Positions 50,587 to 59,973 of a DNA stretch of 64,000 nt are shown here, piece after piece. A program made the translations under genes and the position numbers. The stretch lies in NCBI GenBank assembly GCA_036397455.1, contig DASWIX010000042.1, positions 1 through 64,000 of the forward strand. Reading direction: 5' to 3'. Under the pieces are notes generated by a model that was given only the letters and a program-made list of their open reading frames with translations, was not told the origin of the DNA and did no database searches. Source of the DNA: JADFNB01 sp036397455. Lineage in GTDB: Bacteria > Gemmatimonadota > Gemmatimonadetes > Gemmatimonadales > GWC2-71-9. Positions within the stretch are counted from its first letter, which is position 1; the number at the start of each line of letters is the position of its first letter.

Positions 50587-51144
50587 GTGCGTACATCTAT
50601 AGTGCAGGACGCTGAACTCGCGGCCCGCGCGCAGGCCGGTGACCGGGAAGCCTTCGGAGAGCTGGTAACGCGCTACGCGGCGCAGGCCCGCCGGGTGGCC
50701 CGGACAATTCTCGGTGACCCCGACGATGCCGACGATGCCGCGCATGACGGGTTCCTGGCGGCACTGCGTTTCCTGGGTCGGTACGATCCGTCACGGCCGT
50801 TCGGGCCGTGGTTGCTGCGGATCGTTGCCAACGCCGCCACCGATCGGCGGCGCCGGCGGACCGTTCGGCGGACCGAGGTCTTGTCGCCCGTCGCGGCGTC
50901 ACATGACGCGGGCCCCGCGCAGGAAACCGATCGGCGCGCCTTCGTGACGGCGCTCGAGCGGGCGTTGGCTGCGTTGCCCGAGCGGCAGCGGCTCGCGGTG
51001 GTCCTGTTCGACGTGGAAGGCTACAGTCACCGGGAGATTGCGCAGATGTTGGACGTGCCCGAAGGAACCGTCCGATCCGACGTGTTCCATGCCCGTCGGG
51101 CGCTCCGCGGCAAGCTCACGGCGTGGGCGGACTGGAAGGAGTAG
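50587..51144 (+). CDS. ECF-type RNA polymerase sigma factor
   Basis: A 185-residue group 4 sigma factor. Region 2 spans about residues 10-90 (DREAFGELVTRYAAQARRVA, then DADDAAHDGFLAALRFLGRY and FGPWLLRIVANAATDRRRR). Region 4 spans about 120-175 (LPERQRLAVVLFDVEGYSHR, then EIAQMLDVPEGTVRSDVFHA). The start is GTG at 50587; GTG at 50602 is an alternative. The next gene encodes a single-span membrane protein, the usual arrangement for a cognate anti-sigma factor. The downstream exporter genes are the obvious candidate targets. Confidence 0.93.
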   Translation: MRTSIVQDAELAARAQAGDREAFGELVTRYAAQARRVARTILGDPDDADDAAHDGFLAALRFLGRYDPSRPFGPWLLRIVANAATDRRRRRTVRRTEVLSPVAASHDAGPAQETDRRAFVTALERALAALPERQRLAVVLFDVEGYSHREIAQMLDVPEGTVRSDVFHARRALRGKLTAWADWKE

Positions 51145-51147
51145 ACG

Positions 51148-51507
51148 ATGCACGACGATACCGCTTTCGATCACCGTCCGGATGCGCAACTCGGCGACGC
51201 GCTGCGAGCGGTACTCTCCGCCTCCGGCGATGCAGCGTTCGTCGGTCGCGTCATGGCTGACGTCGGGGAGCCATCGGCGTGGTGGGAGGTGCTGGGCTTG
51301 TGGGTGCGCCCGGGACTGGCAGCGGCGCTGTTCCTGTCGGCGGCGGCGGGGTTCTGGCTCGGAAACGCCGTACGCGGCTCGGACTCGCTCATCGCATTGG
51401 ACGAAGCACTGATCGCGGGCACGGGAAACGGTACGATGACCGCGTTCGCGAGCACGACGCGCCCGCCTGATGTCGACGTGCTGTTCGCGTCGAATGAGAA
51501 CGACTGA
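51148..51507 (+). CDS. Single-span membrane protein, probable anti-sigma partner
   Basis: A 119-residue protein with an N-terminal acidic cytoplasmic segment (about 1-50), one transmembrane helix (LAAALFLSAAAGFWLGNAV, about 56-75) and a C-terminal tail ending VDVLFASNEND. The topology fits anti-sigma factors, but no zinc-finger motif (HxxxCxxC) is present. It begins 3 bases after the sigma gene. The role is inferred from position and topology only. Confidence 0.65.
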   Translation: MHDDTAFDHRPDAQLGDALRAVLSASGDAAFVGRVMADVGEPSAWWEVLGLWVRPGLAAALFLSAAAGFWLGNAVRGSDSLIALDEALIAGTGNGTMTAFASTTRPPDVDVLFASNEND

Positions 51508-51518
51508 AGGACGTGACC

Positions 51519-51938
51519 ATGTTGAATCGATCCAAGCTCTACGCACTCCTGCTCCTGCTTGGCGTGTTCGTGACCGGGACCGTCGTGGGCGGGGCCGTTT
51601 CGGCGGCCTGGGGAGATCGGGCGGCCAAACGCACCGGGAACGCCGACCGCCCGCCGCGCCGCAGTTACGCCGAGCGGCTCGAACAGGAACTCGGCCTCGA
51701 TGCCGGCCAGCGCGACAGCATCGTCGAGATCCTGCGTCGTAATCAGGAGGCGATGCGCGACCTGTGGACCGAGACGCGACCGCGCATGGACACGATTCGG
51801 TCCAACGTTCGGAGTGAAATTCTCTCGCTGCTCACCGATGAGCAGCGGGAAGCCTACACCACATACAACGCCCGGAATGACAGCGTGCGCGCCGCGCACG
51901 AGCCTGACGCACACCGGGGACGGGGAAGAAGCCAATGA
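51519..51938 (+). CDS. Spy/CpxP-like periplasmic protein
   Basis: A 139-residue protein with an N-terminal membrane helix or signal (LYALLLLLGVFVTGTVVGG) and a helical domain with two LTxxQ-like repeats: LGLDAGQRDSIVEILRRNQE and SLLTDEQREAYTTY. This is the pattern of Spy/CpxP chaperones and heavy-metal-resistor proteins. It probably monitors or protects periplasmic proteins. The ATG at 51519 has AGGA upstream. It sits between the anti-sigma candidate and TolC genes and overlaps the latter by 4 bases. Confidence 0.82.
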   Translation: MLNRSKLYALLLLLGVFVTGTVVGGAVSAAWGDRAAKRTGNADRPPRRSYAERLEQELGLDAGQRDSIVEILRRNQEAMRDLWTETRPRMDTIRSNVRSEILSLLTDEQREAYTTYNARNDSVRAAHEPDAHRGRGRSQ

Positions 51939-53257
51939 ACGGCAGCAGACGTGTTGCGACGGGCACCATCGGGGCCGTCGTGTTCGGACTGGGATCGGCG
52001 CTGGCCGCACAACAGGTGGCCACCGTCACCCTTGACGAAGCCATCGGGCTGGCCCTGCGGGTCCAACCCGCGGTCGTCCAGGCCGTCGGCAACGTGCGGA
52101 TCGCCCAGGCCGGCAAGCGGGAAGCACTCGGTAACTGGTTGCCAGACCTGAGTGGCAGCGGGTCGATCAGTCGAAACTCGAACAACCGCTGGAACGACGC
52201 CACGCAGAGCTTCGTCAGTTCGGCGGTCACCGGCAATTCCTATTCCGGTGGGCTCACCGCGTCGATCCAGTTGTTCGACGGCTTCCGCCGTTCGGCACAG
52301 GGTCGCGCCGCCGGCGCCAATCTTGTGAGCGCGGACGCCGATCTCGTGAGTGCCCAATTCAACGTGGTGCTGCAGACGAAGCAGGCGTTCTTCAATGCGG
52401 TGGCGGCGGAACAGCTGGTGAGCGTCAGCGAAACCCGCATTGAGCGCGCCGACGGACAGCTCAGGATCTCTCGCGATAAACTCGCCGCCGGCAGCGCCAC
52501 ACGGTCCGACACCCTGCGCAGTACGGTCGAACTCGCCAACGCGCGGCTTCAGTTGCTCAACGCGCAGACCCAGTTGGCCAACGCGCACGCCTCACTGGCG
52601 CGGCTGATCGGATTCGACGGCCAGCTCGAGGTCGTCGCCGATTCCGCGATGTTCACCATCTCACCGCTCGATACGGCCGGTCTCCGCGGAGAAGTGCTCC
52701 AGATGGCGCCGTCGATCACGGCGGCCCAGGCGGCGGTGGGTGCCGCGGACGCCCAGGTCGGGGTGACCCGAGCACAGTATTTCCCGTCCGTCAGCGCATC
52801 CTACTCACCATCCTGGTCCCGGAGCCCGCGGCTCGACGGCAGCGGCAACGCGATCAGCCCGTGGTCGGGGTCGTGGTCGCTTCGATTGAGCGCCAACTGG
52901 TCCATCTTCAACGGGTTTGCGCGCGAGTCGGGTGTCGCGCGTTCCGCCGCCGCCCGTGACGTGGCGTACGCGCGTGTGGACGACGAGCGCCGGCTGGCGT
53001 CGGCCCAACTGACCCAGGCACTCGCCGGGCTCGAGTCCGCCGAGGCCCGCATCGGCATCGCCCGGGCCAGTCTTGCGGCAGGCGAAGAAGATCTTCGAGT
53101 CCAGCAGGAACGTTACCGGTTGGGTGCCGCCACGATCGTCGAGGTACTGACGTCCCAGGTGAGTCTCGATCAGGCCGCGGTCGACCTGGTACAGGCACGA
53201 CTCGACTACCTCGTGGCCCGGGCTCAGCTCGAGGCGTTGCTGGGGAGAGAATTGTGA
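51935..53257 (+). CDS. TolC family outer-membrane efflux protein
   Basis: A 440-residue exported protein (signal peptide ends ALAAQ). It shows the duplicated TolC architecture: TVTLDEAIGLALRVQPAVVQ at the start, long coiled-coil helices (FFNAVAAEQLVSVSETRIER, LANARLQLLNAQTQLANAHA) and a second copy (LAQALAGLESAEARIGIA-like region, RYRLGAATIVEVLTSQVSLD). It forms the outer-membrane channel for the ABC exporter encoded next. The ATG overlaps the Spy-like gene stop, and the stop overlaps the ATPase GTG. Confidence 0.93.
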   Translation: MNGSRRVATGTIGAVVFGLGSALAAQQVATVTLDEAIGLALRVQPAVVQAVGNVRIAQAGKREALGNWLPDLSGSGSISRNSNNRWNDATQSFVSSAVTGNSYSGGLTASIQLFDGFRRSAQGRAAGANLVSADADLVSAQFNVVLQTKQAFFNAVAAEQLVSVSETRIERADGQLRISRDKLAAGSATRSDTLRSTVELANARLQLLNAQTQLANAHASLARLIGFDGQLEVVADSAMFTISPLDTAGLRGEVLQMAPSITAAQAAVGAADAQVGVTRAQYFPSVSASYSPSWSRSPRLDGSGNAISPWSGSWSLRLSANWSIFNGFARESGVARSAAARDVAYARVDDERRLASAQLTQALAGLESAEARIGIARASLAAGEEDLRVQQERYRLGAATIVEVLTSQVSLDQAAVDLVQARLDYLVARAQLEALLGREL

Positions 53258-53997
53258 CCGCGCCGACTCTGATCGATTTCAATACGGGTGACCATCCGTC
53301 GCCTGATATCATCATCCTCACCCACAAGTTGACGCGCGATTATCAACTCGGGTCCGAAACGGTGCGCGCCTTGCGGGGCGTCGATGTGCAGATCCGGCGC
53401 AACGAGTTTACCGCCATCATGGGACCGTCGGGATCGGGCAAATCGACCCTGATGAACCTCATCGGCTGTCTCGACACGCCGACGGCAGGGGAGTACTGGC
53501 TCAACGGCCAGAAGGTCAGCGAACTGAGCGACGACGATCTGGCACGGATCCGCAACAAGGAAATCGGGTTCGTGTTTCAGACGTTCAACCTGCTGCCCCG
53601 TGCGTCCGCACTGCACAACGTCGAACTGCCGCTCATCTATGCCGGCATTGCCTCGAAGAAGCGTCGCGAGCTGGCCGAAGGGGCGCTCGACAAAGTCGGT
53701 CTGGCGGATCGGATGACCCACCGGCCCAACGAACTGTCGGGCGGTCAACGGCAGCGGGTCGCTATCGCACGCGCGCTCGTGAACGAACCAAGCATCCTGC
53801 TGGCCGACGAGCCGACCGGGAACCTCGACAGCACGACGAGCGCGGAGATCATGGCCGTGTTCGAGACGCTGCACGGGACCGGACAAACCATCCTGCTGAT
53901 CACCCATGAGCACGACATTGCGGCGCACGCGCACCGTCAAATCCATCTGATGGACGGGAAGATCGAGGAAGACATCGTAACCACGAGAGTATCATGA
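53254..53997 (+). CDS. ABC transporter ATP-binding protein (MacB/LolD type)
   Basis: A 247-residue ATPase. Walker A is GPSGSGKST, the Q-loop lies in IGFVFQTFNLLPRASALHNV, the signature is LSGGQRQRVAIARAL, Walker B is ILLADEPTGNLDS and the switch His is in LLITHEHDIA. This sequence style is that of the MacB/LolD/FtsE group working with MacB-type permeases. Here the ATPase is separate from the permease, unlike E. coli MacB. The first 30 residues are a short extension. It has a GTG start coupled to the TolC gene. Confidence 0.95.
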   Translation: MTAPTLIDFNTGDHPSPDIIILTHKLTRDYQLGSETVRALRGVDVQIRRNEFTAIMGPSGSGKSTLMNLIGCLDTPTAGEYWLNGQKVSELSDDDLARIRNKEIGFVFQTFNLLPRASALHNVELPLIYAGIASKKRRELAEGALDKVGLADRMTHRPNELSGGQRQRVAIARALVNEPSILLADEPTGNLDSTTSAEIMAVFETLHGTGQTILLITHEHDIAAHAHRQIHLMDGKIEEDIVTTRVS

Positions 53998-55493
53998 AGC
54001 GTTCATACATCGCCTTCGCAGTGCTCCTCACGATAGCCTGCGCCGAGGAGCAAGCACCGATCGTGTATCAGGCGGTCCCGGTGACTCGCCGCGACGTCGT
54101 CGTGTCGGCCTCGGCCGCGGGTTCCGTCGAACCGGTGACGACCGTGGACGTGAAGTCCAAGGCCTCGGGCGAGATCATCGAGGTACTGGTGGAGACCGGT
54201 GACGCCGTGCGACCGGGCCAGCGACTCGTGCGCGTCGACCAACGCCAGCCGCAAAACGCGTTGACCCAGGCCGAAGCCGACCTCGAGGTCGCGCAGGCGC
54301 AGCTGACCAACGCGGAATCGCAGGCTCGTCGTGCCGAGGAGCTGTACGGCACGAAGTCGATCACCGAGCAGGAATACGAGACGGCCCGTCTGCAGCAGGC
54401 GAACGCGAAGGCCTCGCTCGTGCGGGCCCAACGATCCCTCGAGGACGCGCGGATCTCGTTTGAAGACACCGACGTTCGCGCGGCGATCAGCGGTGTCATC
54501 ATCCAGCGCAACGTGGAAGTCGGTACGGTCATCTCATCCGCCACCCGGGAAGTGGGCGGCGGCTCGGTGCTGCTCCAGATGGCCAACCTGGATACGGTGC
54601 AGGTCCGCTCGCTGGTGGACGAGACCGATATCGGAAAGATCCAGCCCGGCATGGACGTCACCATCACCGTCGATGCGTACCCGAATCGGCCGTTCCGCGG
54701 CCAGGTCCTCAAGATCGAGCCCATCGCACAGACCGCACAAAACGTGACGATGTTCCCGGTGCTCGTGCGGATCGAGAACCGCGAAGGACTGCTCCGCCCC
54801 GGGATGAACGCCGAAGTCGAGATGCACGTGGGCTCGGTCCAGAACGTGTTGACGGTGCCCAACGCGGCGCTCCGCACGCAACGTGACGTCGGATCGGCGG
54901 CGATGGTGCTCGGGATCGACCCGGATGTCGTCCAGCAGCAGCTCGCGATGGCACGGGAGACGCAACAGACGCGCGAAGGCGGGCAAGCGACCCTCGGCGG
55001 GACCACCGCATCCGACGCGACGCCGACGAACGTGTATCGCACGCCGGACGGACGGGAGATCCCGCTACCGGAGGGCGTGACCGCGGACCAGGTCCAGGCG
55101 CTGTTCGCGCGCGTGCAGAGCGGCGGCTTCCAGAACATGTCGGACGCCGACAGGGCACTCATGCGGCGGCTTCGTCCGCCGGGCGGCGGCCCGGGACCAG
55201 GCGGCGCGGAACGTCAGCGACGCACGCAAACGAGTAGCCTCATGGGTGCGGAGTACATCGTGTTCGTGCTGCGTGAAGGGCAACCCACGGCGGTCGCGAT
55301 CCGGACGGGACTGACCGATCTGGACTACTCCGAGGTGCGTAACGGTCTCACGGACGCTGACACGGTGCTGATCCTGCCTTCCGCGAGCCTGATGCAGTCC
55401 CAGGCCGAATGGAGCGAGCGGATGAATCGCATGGGTGGTGGCGGCATCCCGGGCGTGCAGCGCCAGACCGGCTCGCAGCCGAGCGGGAGATAG
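53994..55493 (+). CDS. HlyD/MacA-type periplasmic adaptor lipoprotein
   Basis: A 499-residue membrane-fusion protein. The N-terminus MKRSYIAFAVLLTIACAEE is a lipoprotein signal. A barrel-sandwich (VDVKSKASGEIIEVLVETGD, RAAISGVIIQRNVEVGT) encloses an alpha-helical hairpin (AQAQLTNAESQARRAEELYG); a beta-barrel follows (DIGKIQPGMDVTITVDAYPN). A segment of about 120 residues (roughly 330-440) is inserted before the final strands. It is Gln/Arg/Gly-rich with DGREIPLPEGVTADQVQALF and is longer than in MacA. It links the permease to TolC. Confidence 0.93.
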   Translation: MKRSYIAFAVLLTIACAEEQAPIVYQAVPVTRRDVVVSASAAGSVEPVTTVDVKSKASGEIIEVLVETGDAVRPGQRLVRVDQRQPQNALTQAEADLEVAQAQLTNAESQARRAEELYGTKSITEQEYETARLQQANAKASLVRAQRSLEDARISFEDTDVRAAISGVIIQRNVEVGTVISSATREVGGGSVLLQMANLDTVQVRSLVDETDIGKIQPGMDVTITVDAYPNRPFRGQVLKIEPIAQTAQNVTMFPVLVRIENREGLLRPGMNAEVEMHVGSVQNVLTVPNAALRTQRDVGSAAMVLGIDPDVVQQQLAMARETQQTREGGQATLGGTTASDATPTNVYRTPDGREIPLPEGVTADQVQALFARVQSGGFQNMSDADRALMRRLRPPGGGPGPGGAERQRRTQTSSLMGAEYIVFVLREGQPTAVAIRTGLTDLDYSEVRNGLTDADTVLILPSASLMQSQAEWSERMNRMGGGGIPGVQRQTGSQPSGR

Positions 55494-55497
55494 ACCC

Positions 55498-56712
55498 ATG
55501 CTGCTCACCGAGGTTCTGGCGGTGGCGTTCAGCGCCATCCGCGCTAACAAACTGCGCTCCGCGCTTACCATGCTCGGCATCGTGATCGGGGTGGCGGCGG
55601 TGATCACGATGGTCGCGCTCGGCTCGGGCGCCCAGAAAGCCGTGCAGGATCAGATCGACCAACTCGGCACGAATCTGCTCAGCATCTACCCCGGACAGTC
55701 GTTCTTCCGTGGCCGTGCCTCCGACCAACGGGTGAGCCTCACCACCGACGATGCCACCGCCATCGAACGCGCGGCCAGGGCCGTCTCCGACGTGGTGCCC
55801 GAACTCCGTAGCAACCAGCAGGTGAAGTTCGGCAGCCAGAACATCAACGTGAACGTCATGGGCACCACGCCTAACTACACCGACGTACAGAACTACAGGC
55901 TGGCAGCGGGCAAGATGCTTACGCCGGGTGACGGCGAGGCGCGCAAACGCGTCGCGGTGGTGGGCTGGGCCATCCCCGACATGTTGGGCATCAACGGGTA
56001 TGCCATGATCGGGCAGACCCTTCAGATCAGAGGGATCTCCTTCGAGGTGATCGGACTCCTGGGGGAAAAGGGGTCGACCAGCTCGTTCGACAATCCCGAT
56101 GAGGTGATTCTCATCCCGCTGCAAACCGCGCAGTTTCGCGTGTTCGGAACCGACCGACTGCGCCAGATCACGGTGCGGGTCGGGAATCCCGACTCGATGA
56201 ATGTCGCCATGCTCGAGATCGAGGGAGCGCTACGCAGTGAGCACGGGATCCGCCCCGGCAGCGACAACGACTTCCAGATCCGCAACCGCACGGAGTTCCT
56301 GTCGACCCGAGAGGAGACCACCAGAACCTTCACCTTCCTGCTGGCGGGCATCGCGGCGGTTAGCCTCCTCGTCGGGGGGATCGGCATCATGAATATCATG
56401 CTGGTGTCGGTCACCGAACGCACCCGCGAGATTGGCATTCGGAAGGCCCTCGGCGCCCGGCGGAGGGACATCATGTTGCAGTTTCTCGTCGAGGCGATGG
56501 CGCTCTGTTTCCTCGGCGGGCTCATCGGCATTCTCGCGGGAACGGGTGGCGCGGTTGCGCTCTCACGCCTCGCCAACTGGAACACCCTGGTTTCCGTGAG
56601 CGCCATCGTGTTTGCGGTCGTCTTCAGCGGCGCCGTTGGCCTGTTCTTTGGAATCTGGCCGGCCCAGCGCGCCGCGCGGCTTGACCCGATCGTCGCCCTG
56701 CGATACGAATAA
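55498..56712 (+). CDS. MacB/FtsX-type ABC transporter permease
   Basis: A 404-residue permease. The first transmembrane helix follows ANKLRSALTMLGIVIGVAAV. A large periplasmic domain (about 55-280, MacB_PCD) comes next, then three C-terminal helices of the FtsX domain (LLVGGIGIMNIMLVSVTERT, REIGIRKALGARRRDIMLQF, SGAVGLFFGIWPAQRAARLD). It forms with the ATPase, the adaptor and TolC a tripartite exporter. Substrates of the class include macrolides, peptides, lipoproteins and siderophores; none is indicated here. Confidence 0.93.
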   Translation: MLLTEVLAVAFSAIRANKLRSALTMLGIVIGVAAVITMVALGSGAQKAVQDQIDQLGTNLLSIYPGQSFFRGRASDQRVSLTTDDATAIERAARAVSDVVPELRSNQQVKFGSQNINVNVMGTTPNYTDVQNYRLAAGKMLTPGDGEARKRVAVVGWAIPDMLGINGYAMIGQTLQIRGISFEVIGLLGEKGSTSSFDNPDEVILIPLQTAQFRVFGTDRLRQITVRVGNPDSMNVAMLEIEGALRSEHGIRPGSDNDFQIRNRTEFLSTREETTRTFTFLLAGIAAVSLLVGGIGIMNIMLVSVTERTREIGIRKALGARRRDIMLQFLVEAMALCFLGGLIGILAGTGGAVALSRLANWNTLVSVSAIVFAVVFSGAVGLFFGIWPAQRAARLDPIVALRYE

Positions 56713-56775
56713 CGACCACGCCGTTCGTTGGGCCGCGCGGCTGTGCGCCCCAACGGACGGCGGTATCTTCCCCTC

Positions 56776-59097
56776 ATGCTCCCCATCGTTCTCGTCGCGG
56801 CACAGACCGCGGCGGCCACCCCAGCCGTCCATCACGGACGCGAACGCCAGTTGTCGGTCGCCCCGCCACGGATCGAGGCGCGTGCCACGATCGATGGCGC
56901 GCTCGACGAGCCAGCCTGGGGGTCCGCGGCCCTCTTGACCGGGTTCTCGCAGTACCGCCCGGTCGACGGCCGGCCCGCCGTCGATTCCACCGACGTGCTC
57001 GTCTGGTACGCGCCGGACGCCATCTATTTCGGTGTTCGCGCCTATGAACCGCACGGCGCGGTCCGTGCTACGCTCGCCGACCGCGACAGGATCGACAGCG
57101 ACGACTACGTACAAATCCTGCTCGATACGTTCGACGACCGGCGGCGGGCATTCGTGTTCGGGGTCAATCCCCTCGGCGTGCAGGCGGACGGGATTCGCAC
57201 CGAAGGCGGCTTCGGTGCCGCCGGCGGGCCGGGCGCCGGAGGACGGTTCGAGAACGTCGACCTGAATCCGGACTTCGTGTACGAGTCGAAGGGACGGCTG
57301 ACGTCCTTCGGCTATGAGATCGAGATCCGCATTCCGTTCAAGAGCATCGCGTACCAGTCGGCCGATCCCCAGCGCTGGGCGGTCAACATCATCCGCAAGA
57401 TCCAACACTCGGCGTACGAGGATACGTGGGTTCCCGCCGAACGCGCCAACGCGTCGTTCCTGGCACAGTCCGGCACCCTCGACGGCCTGCGGGATCTCCA
57501 CCGCGGCCTCGTGCTCGATGTGAACCCGTTCGCCACCGGACGCGTTCCGGGCGAACCCGACAGCACCGGCGCATGGGCCTACGACCTCACGCCCGAAGTG
57601 GGGATCAACGCGTCGTGGGGTATCAGCAACGCCTTGTCATTCGATGCCACGATCAACCCCGATTTCTCCCAAGTGGAGGCGGACGTCGGCCAGATCACCG
57701 TCAACGAGCGATTCCCCGTCTTCTTCCCGGAGAAACGACCGTTCTTCCTGGAAGGCATCGAGCAGTTCAATACGCCGAACTCGCTCATCTACACACGGCG
57801 CATTCGCCGACCCATCGGCGGCGGCAAACTCACGGGTAAAGTGTCCGGTACGAGCATTGCGTTGCTCACCGCCGTCGATGAGCAGGCCGCTTCGGCCGGC
57901 GGTACCGACAATCCGATCGTCAACGCCCTGCGCGTCCGGCGCGACCTCGGCGGCCAGTCCACCGCGGGGCTCGCGTATACCGACCGGATCGACGGCCGTG
58001 ACTTCAACCGTGTCGTCTCCGCGGATGCCCGTCTGGTGTTCGCCAAACTGTATTTTCTCGAGGTCCAGGCGGCGACATCGGTGACGCGCGCCGGCGGCAC
58101 GACCCGCACCGCGCCGTTGTGGGAAGTCACGGCCGATCGGACTGGGCGCAGTTGGGGGTTCAACTATCGTGTGACCGGCATCCATGCGGACTTCCAGGCC
58201 GAGACCGGATTCGTCCCGCGGTCCGGGATCGTCGAGCCGTCCATTGCCAATCGGCTGACCGTGTATGGCGCACCGGGTGCGCTACTCGAGAACTGGACCG
58301 GGTTCTTCCGTCTGACCGGTATCTGGGATTACGACGGCTTCTTCCGCGGGGAGAACCCACTCGAAACGAACGTCGGTCACACGAGTTTCCTCACCGTGCG
58401 CGGCGGCTGGAGCGCGACCATTTCGCCCGAGTGGCAGACCGTCGCGTTCGATCCGACCTTTTACGCCGATTATGCGACCGTCACCGCGAGCGACACGGTG
58501 CCGTTCGCCGTTCCGGACCGACTCAACGGCCTCTACGGGATGCGCGTCAGCGCCTCGACACCGCAGTTTTCATCGGTCTCCGCGAGTACCGGTGCCAGCC
58601 TCGGGAAGGCCGCGGCCTTCTTCGAGCCGGCCGCCGCCAACACCTACAGTATCAACGGCACGGTCGATTGGCGGCCCACCGACCAGCTCCGCGTGCAGGG
58701 GCGCTACGTGTATGCCGTGCTGAACCGTGTGCGCGACGGAACGCGGCTGTCGACCGCCCATATCCCGCGCGTCAAGGTCGAGTACCAGCTCGCACGACCG
58801 ATCTTCGTCCGCTTCGTCGGACAGTACAATGCGCAGAAGCGGGATGCCTTGCGCGATCCGGCAACCGAACGCCCTATTCTGATCCACGACGGCACCGGCG
58901 CGTTCGCGACGGCGACCCGCCAGGTCGACAATGACCTGCGGATCGACTGGCTCTTCTCGTATCGACCGGTACCGGGCACGGTGCTCTTCGCGGGGTACGG
59001 CAGCAGCCTCACGGAGACCGAGACGTTCTCGTTCAGCGACCTGCGGCGTGTGAACGACGGCTTCTTCTTCAAGCTCAGTTACCTGTTCCGCGTATGA
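56776..59097 (+). CDS. DUF5916 outer-membrane protein with CBM9-like domain
   Basis: A 773-residue exported protein (signal peptide MLPIVLVAAQTAAA). Residues about 30-220 form a CBM9-like domain (ATIDGALDEPAWGSAALLTG, DDYVQILLDTFDDRRRAFVF, WAVNIIRKIQHSAYEDTW). The rest is DUF5916, probably a beta-barrel, with INPDFSQVEADVGQITVNER and FFPEKRPFFLEGIEQFN, ending in the aromatic KLSYLFRV. Such proteins are common in Bacteroidota and Gemmatimonadota; their role is unknown but carbohydrate binding or outer-membrane transport is suspected. The start is chosen for the signal peptide. The stop overlaps thrB. Confidence 0.9.
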   Translation: MLPIVLVAAQTAAATPAVHHGRERQLSVAPPRIEARATIDGALDEPAWGSAALLTGFSQYRPVDGRPAVDSTDVLVWYAPDAIYFGVRAYEPHGAVRATLADRDRIDSDDYVQILLDTFDDRRRAFVFGVNPLGVQADGIRTEGGFGAAGGPGAGGRFENVDLNPDFVYESKGRLTSFGYEIEIRIPFKSIAYQSADPQRWAVNIIRKIQHSAYEDTWVPAERANASFLAQSGTLDGLRDLHRGLVLDVNPFATGRVPGEPDSTGAWAYDLTPEVGINASWGISNALSFDATINPDFSQVEADVGQITVNERFPVFFPEKRPFFLEGIEQFNTPNSLIYTRRIRRPIGGGKLTGKVSGTSIALLTAVDEQAASAGGTDNPIVNALRVRRDLGGQSTAGLAYTDRIDGRDFNRVVSADARLVFAKLYFLEVQAATSVTRAGGTTRTAPLWEVTADRTGRSWGFNYRVTGIHADFQAETGFVPRSGIVEPSIANRLTVYGAPGALLENWTGFFRLTGIWDYDGFFRGENPLETNVGHTSFLTVRGGWSATISPEWQTVAFDPTFYADYATVTASDTVPFAVPDRLNGLYGMRVSASTPQFSSVSASTGASLGKAAAFFEPAAANTYSINGTVDWRPTDQLRVQGRYVYAVLNRVRDGTRLSTAHIPRVKVEYQLARPIFVRFVGQYNAQKRDALRDPATERPILIHDGTGAFATATRQVDNDLRIDWLFSYRPVPGTVLFAGYGSSLTETETFSFSDLRRVNDGFFFKLSYLFRV

Positions 59098-59972
59098 CCG
59101 ATCGCCTGCGCAATCTCGCCGTTCGCGTCCCGGGATCCACGTCGAACCTGGGAGCGGGGTTCGATTGCCTCGGCCTGGCATTGGATCTGTGGCTCGAAGC
59201 GGAGCTCGTGCCCGGCAGCGGGCGACCGAAATACAAGGGAACGGTTTCCGGACTCGACGGCGATACGGATCTGGTGTATCGCATGCTGGCCGAACGCGAC
59301 GCCTTCGACGGGTATCGGCTGACCGTGCAATCGAGCATCCCGATCGGCCGGGGGCTGGGTTCGTCGGCGGCGGCGCTGGTCGCCGGACTCGCGCTGGCCC
59401 GCTTGGCGGAGGGTGACCCGCTCGACCTCGAAGCGATCTATCGGGGCGCGACGATCGAGGAGGGCCATCCCGACAACGCCGGACCCGCGGTGTTCGGCGG
59501 GCTGGTGCTGGCGGCCCAGTCGGCGGCGCCGCTCCCGTTCCACGGCGATCTCGCGGTGGCACTCGCCGTTCCGGAAAAGAGCATCTCCACCAAGGCGGCG
59601 CGGGACCTCGTCCCTACCGCCTTTCCCCGGGAAACCGCGATCGCGCAGGCCACCCGATCCGCCGCGCTCGTCATCGGCCTGACGACCGGCGATCCGGATC
59701 TGATTCGTTTCGGGATGGATGACCGCCTCGCGGTTCCCCATCGCAAAGGGCTGATCGAGGGGTTCGACTCCGCGGTGAGGGCGGCGCTGGTTGCGGGGGC
59801 CCATGGGGTCACGATCTCGGGAGCTGGGTCGGCGTTGGTGGCCATCGTGCCCAGCGGCCGGCAGGAGCAGGTCGCGGAGGCCATGGCGGCGGCCCTGGTG
59901 CAGGCAGGGAATGCGGCCGTCCCGGCAACACCCGCCATCGCGACGGAGGGACTGCAGGTCGTGTCCGAGTAG
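59094..59972 (+). CDS. thrB: Homoserine kinase
   Basis: A 292-residue GHMP kinase that phosphorylates homoserine in threonine synthesis. The N-terminus VRVPGSTSNLGAGFDCLGLA is diagnostic for ThrB. The ATP loop is IPIGRGLGSSAAALVAGL. The homoserine-binding stretch HPDNAGPAVFGGLVLA and the C-terminal GVTISGAGSALVAIV (compare GAxxSGAGPtvxA) complete the set. The ATG overlaps the DUF5916 stop as ATGA. Threonine synthase and homoserine dehydrogenase are not in the window. Confidence 0.95.
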   Translation: MTDRLRNLAVRVPGSTSNLGAGFDCLGLALDLWLEAELVPGSGRPKYKGTVSGLDGDTDLVYRMLAERDAFDGYRLTVQSSIPIGRGLGSSAAALVAGLALARLAEGDPLDLEAIYRGATIEEGHPDNAGPAVFGGLVLAAQSAAPLPFHGDLAVALAVPEKSISTKAARDLVPTAFPRETAIAQATRSAALVIGLTTGDPDLIRFGMDDRLAVPHRKGLIEGFDSAVRAALVAGAHGVTISGAGSALVAIVPSGRQEQVAEAMAAALVQAGNAAVPATPAIATEGLQVVSE

Positions 59973-59973
59973 C

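Noticed and set aside
50570..50592. AAC and CGT triplets spaced 17 bases apart, like an ECF-type autoregulated promoter before the sigma gene.
   Set aside because: Transcription would begin after the GTG start at 50587 and force use of GTG at 50602 as a leaderless start; with three-base elements the match is too weak to claim.
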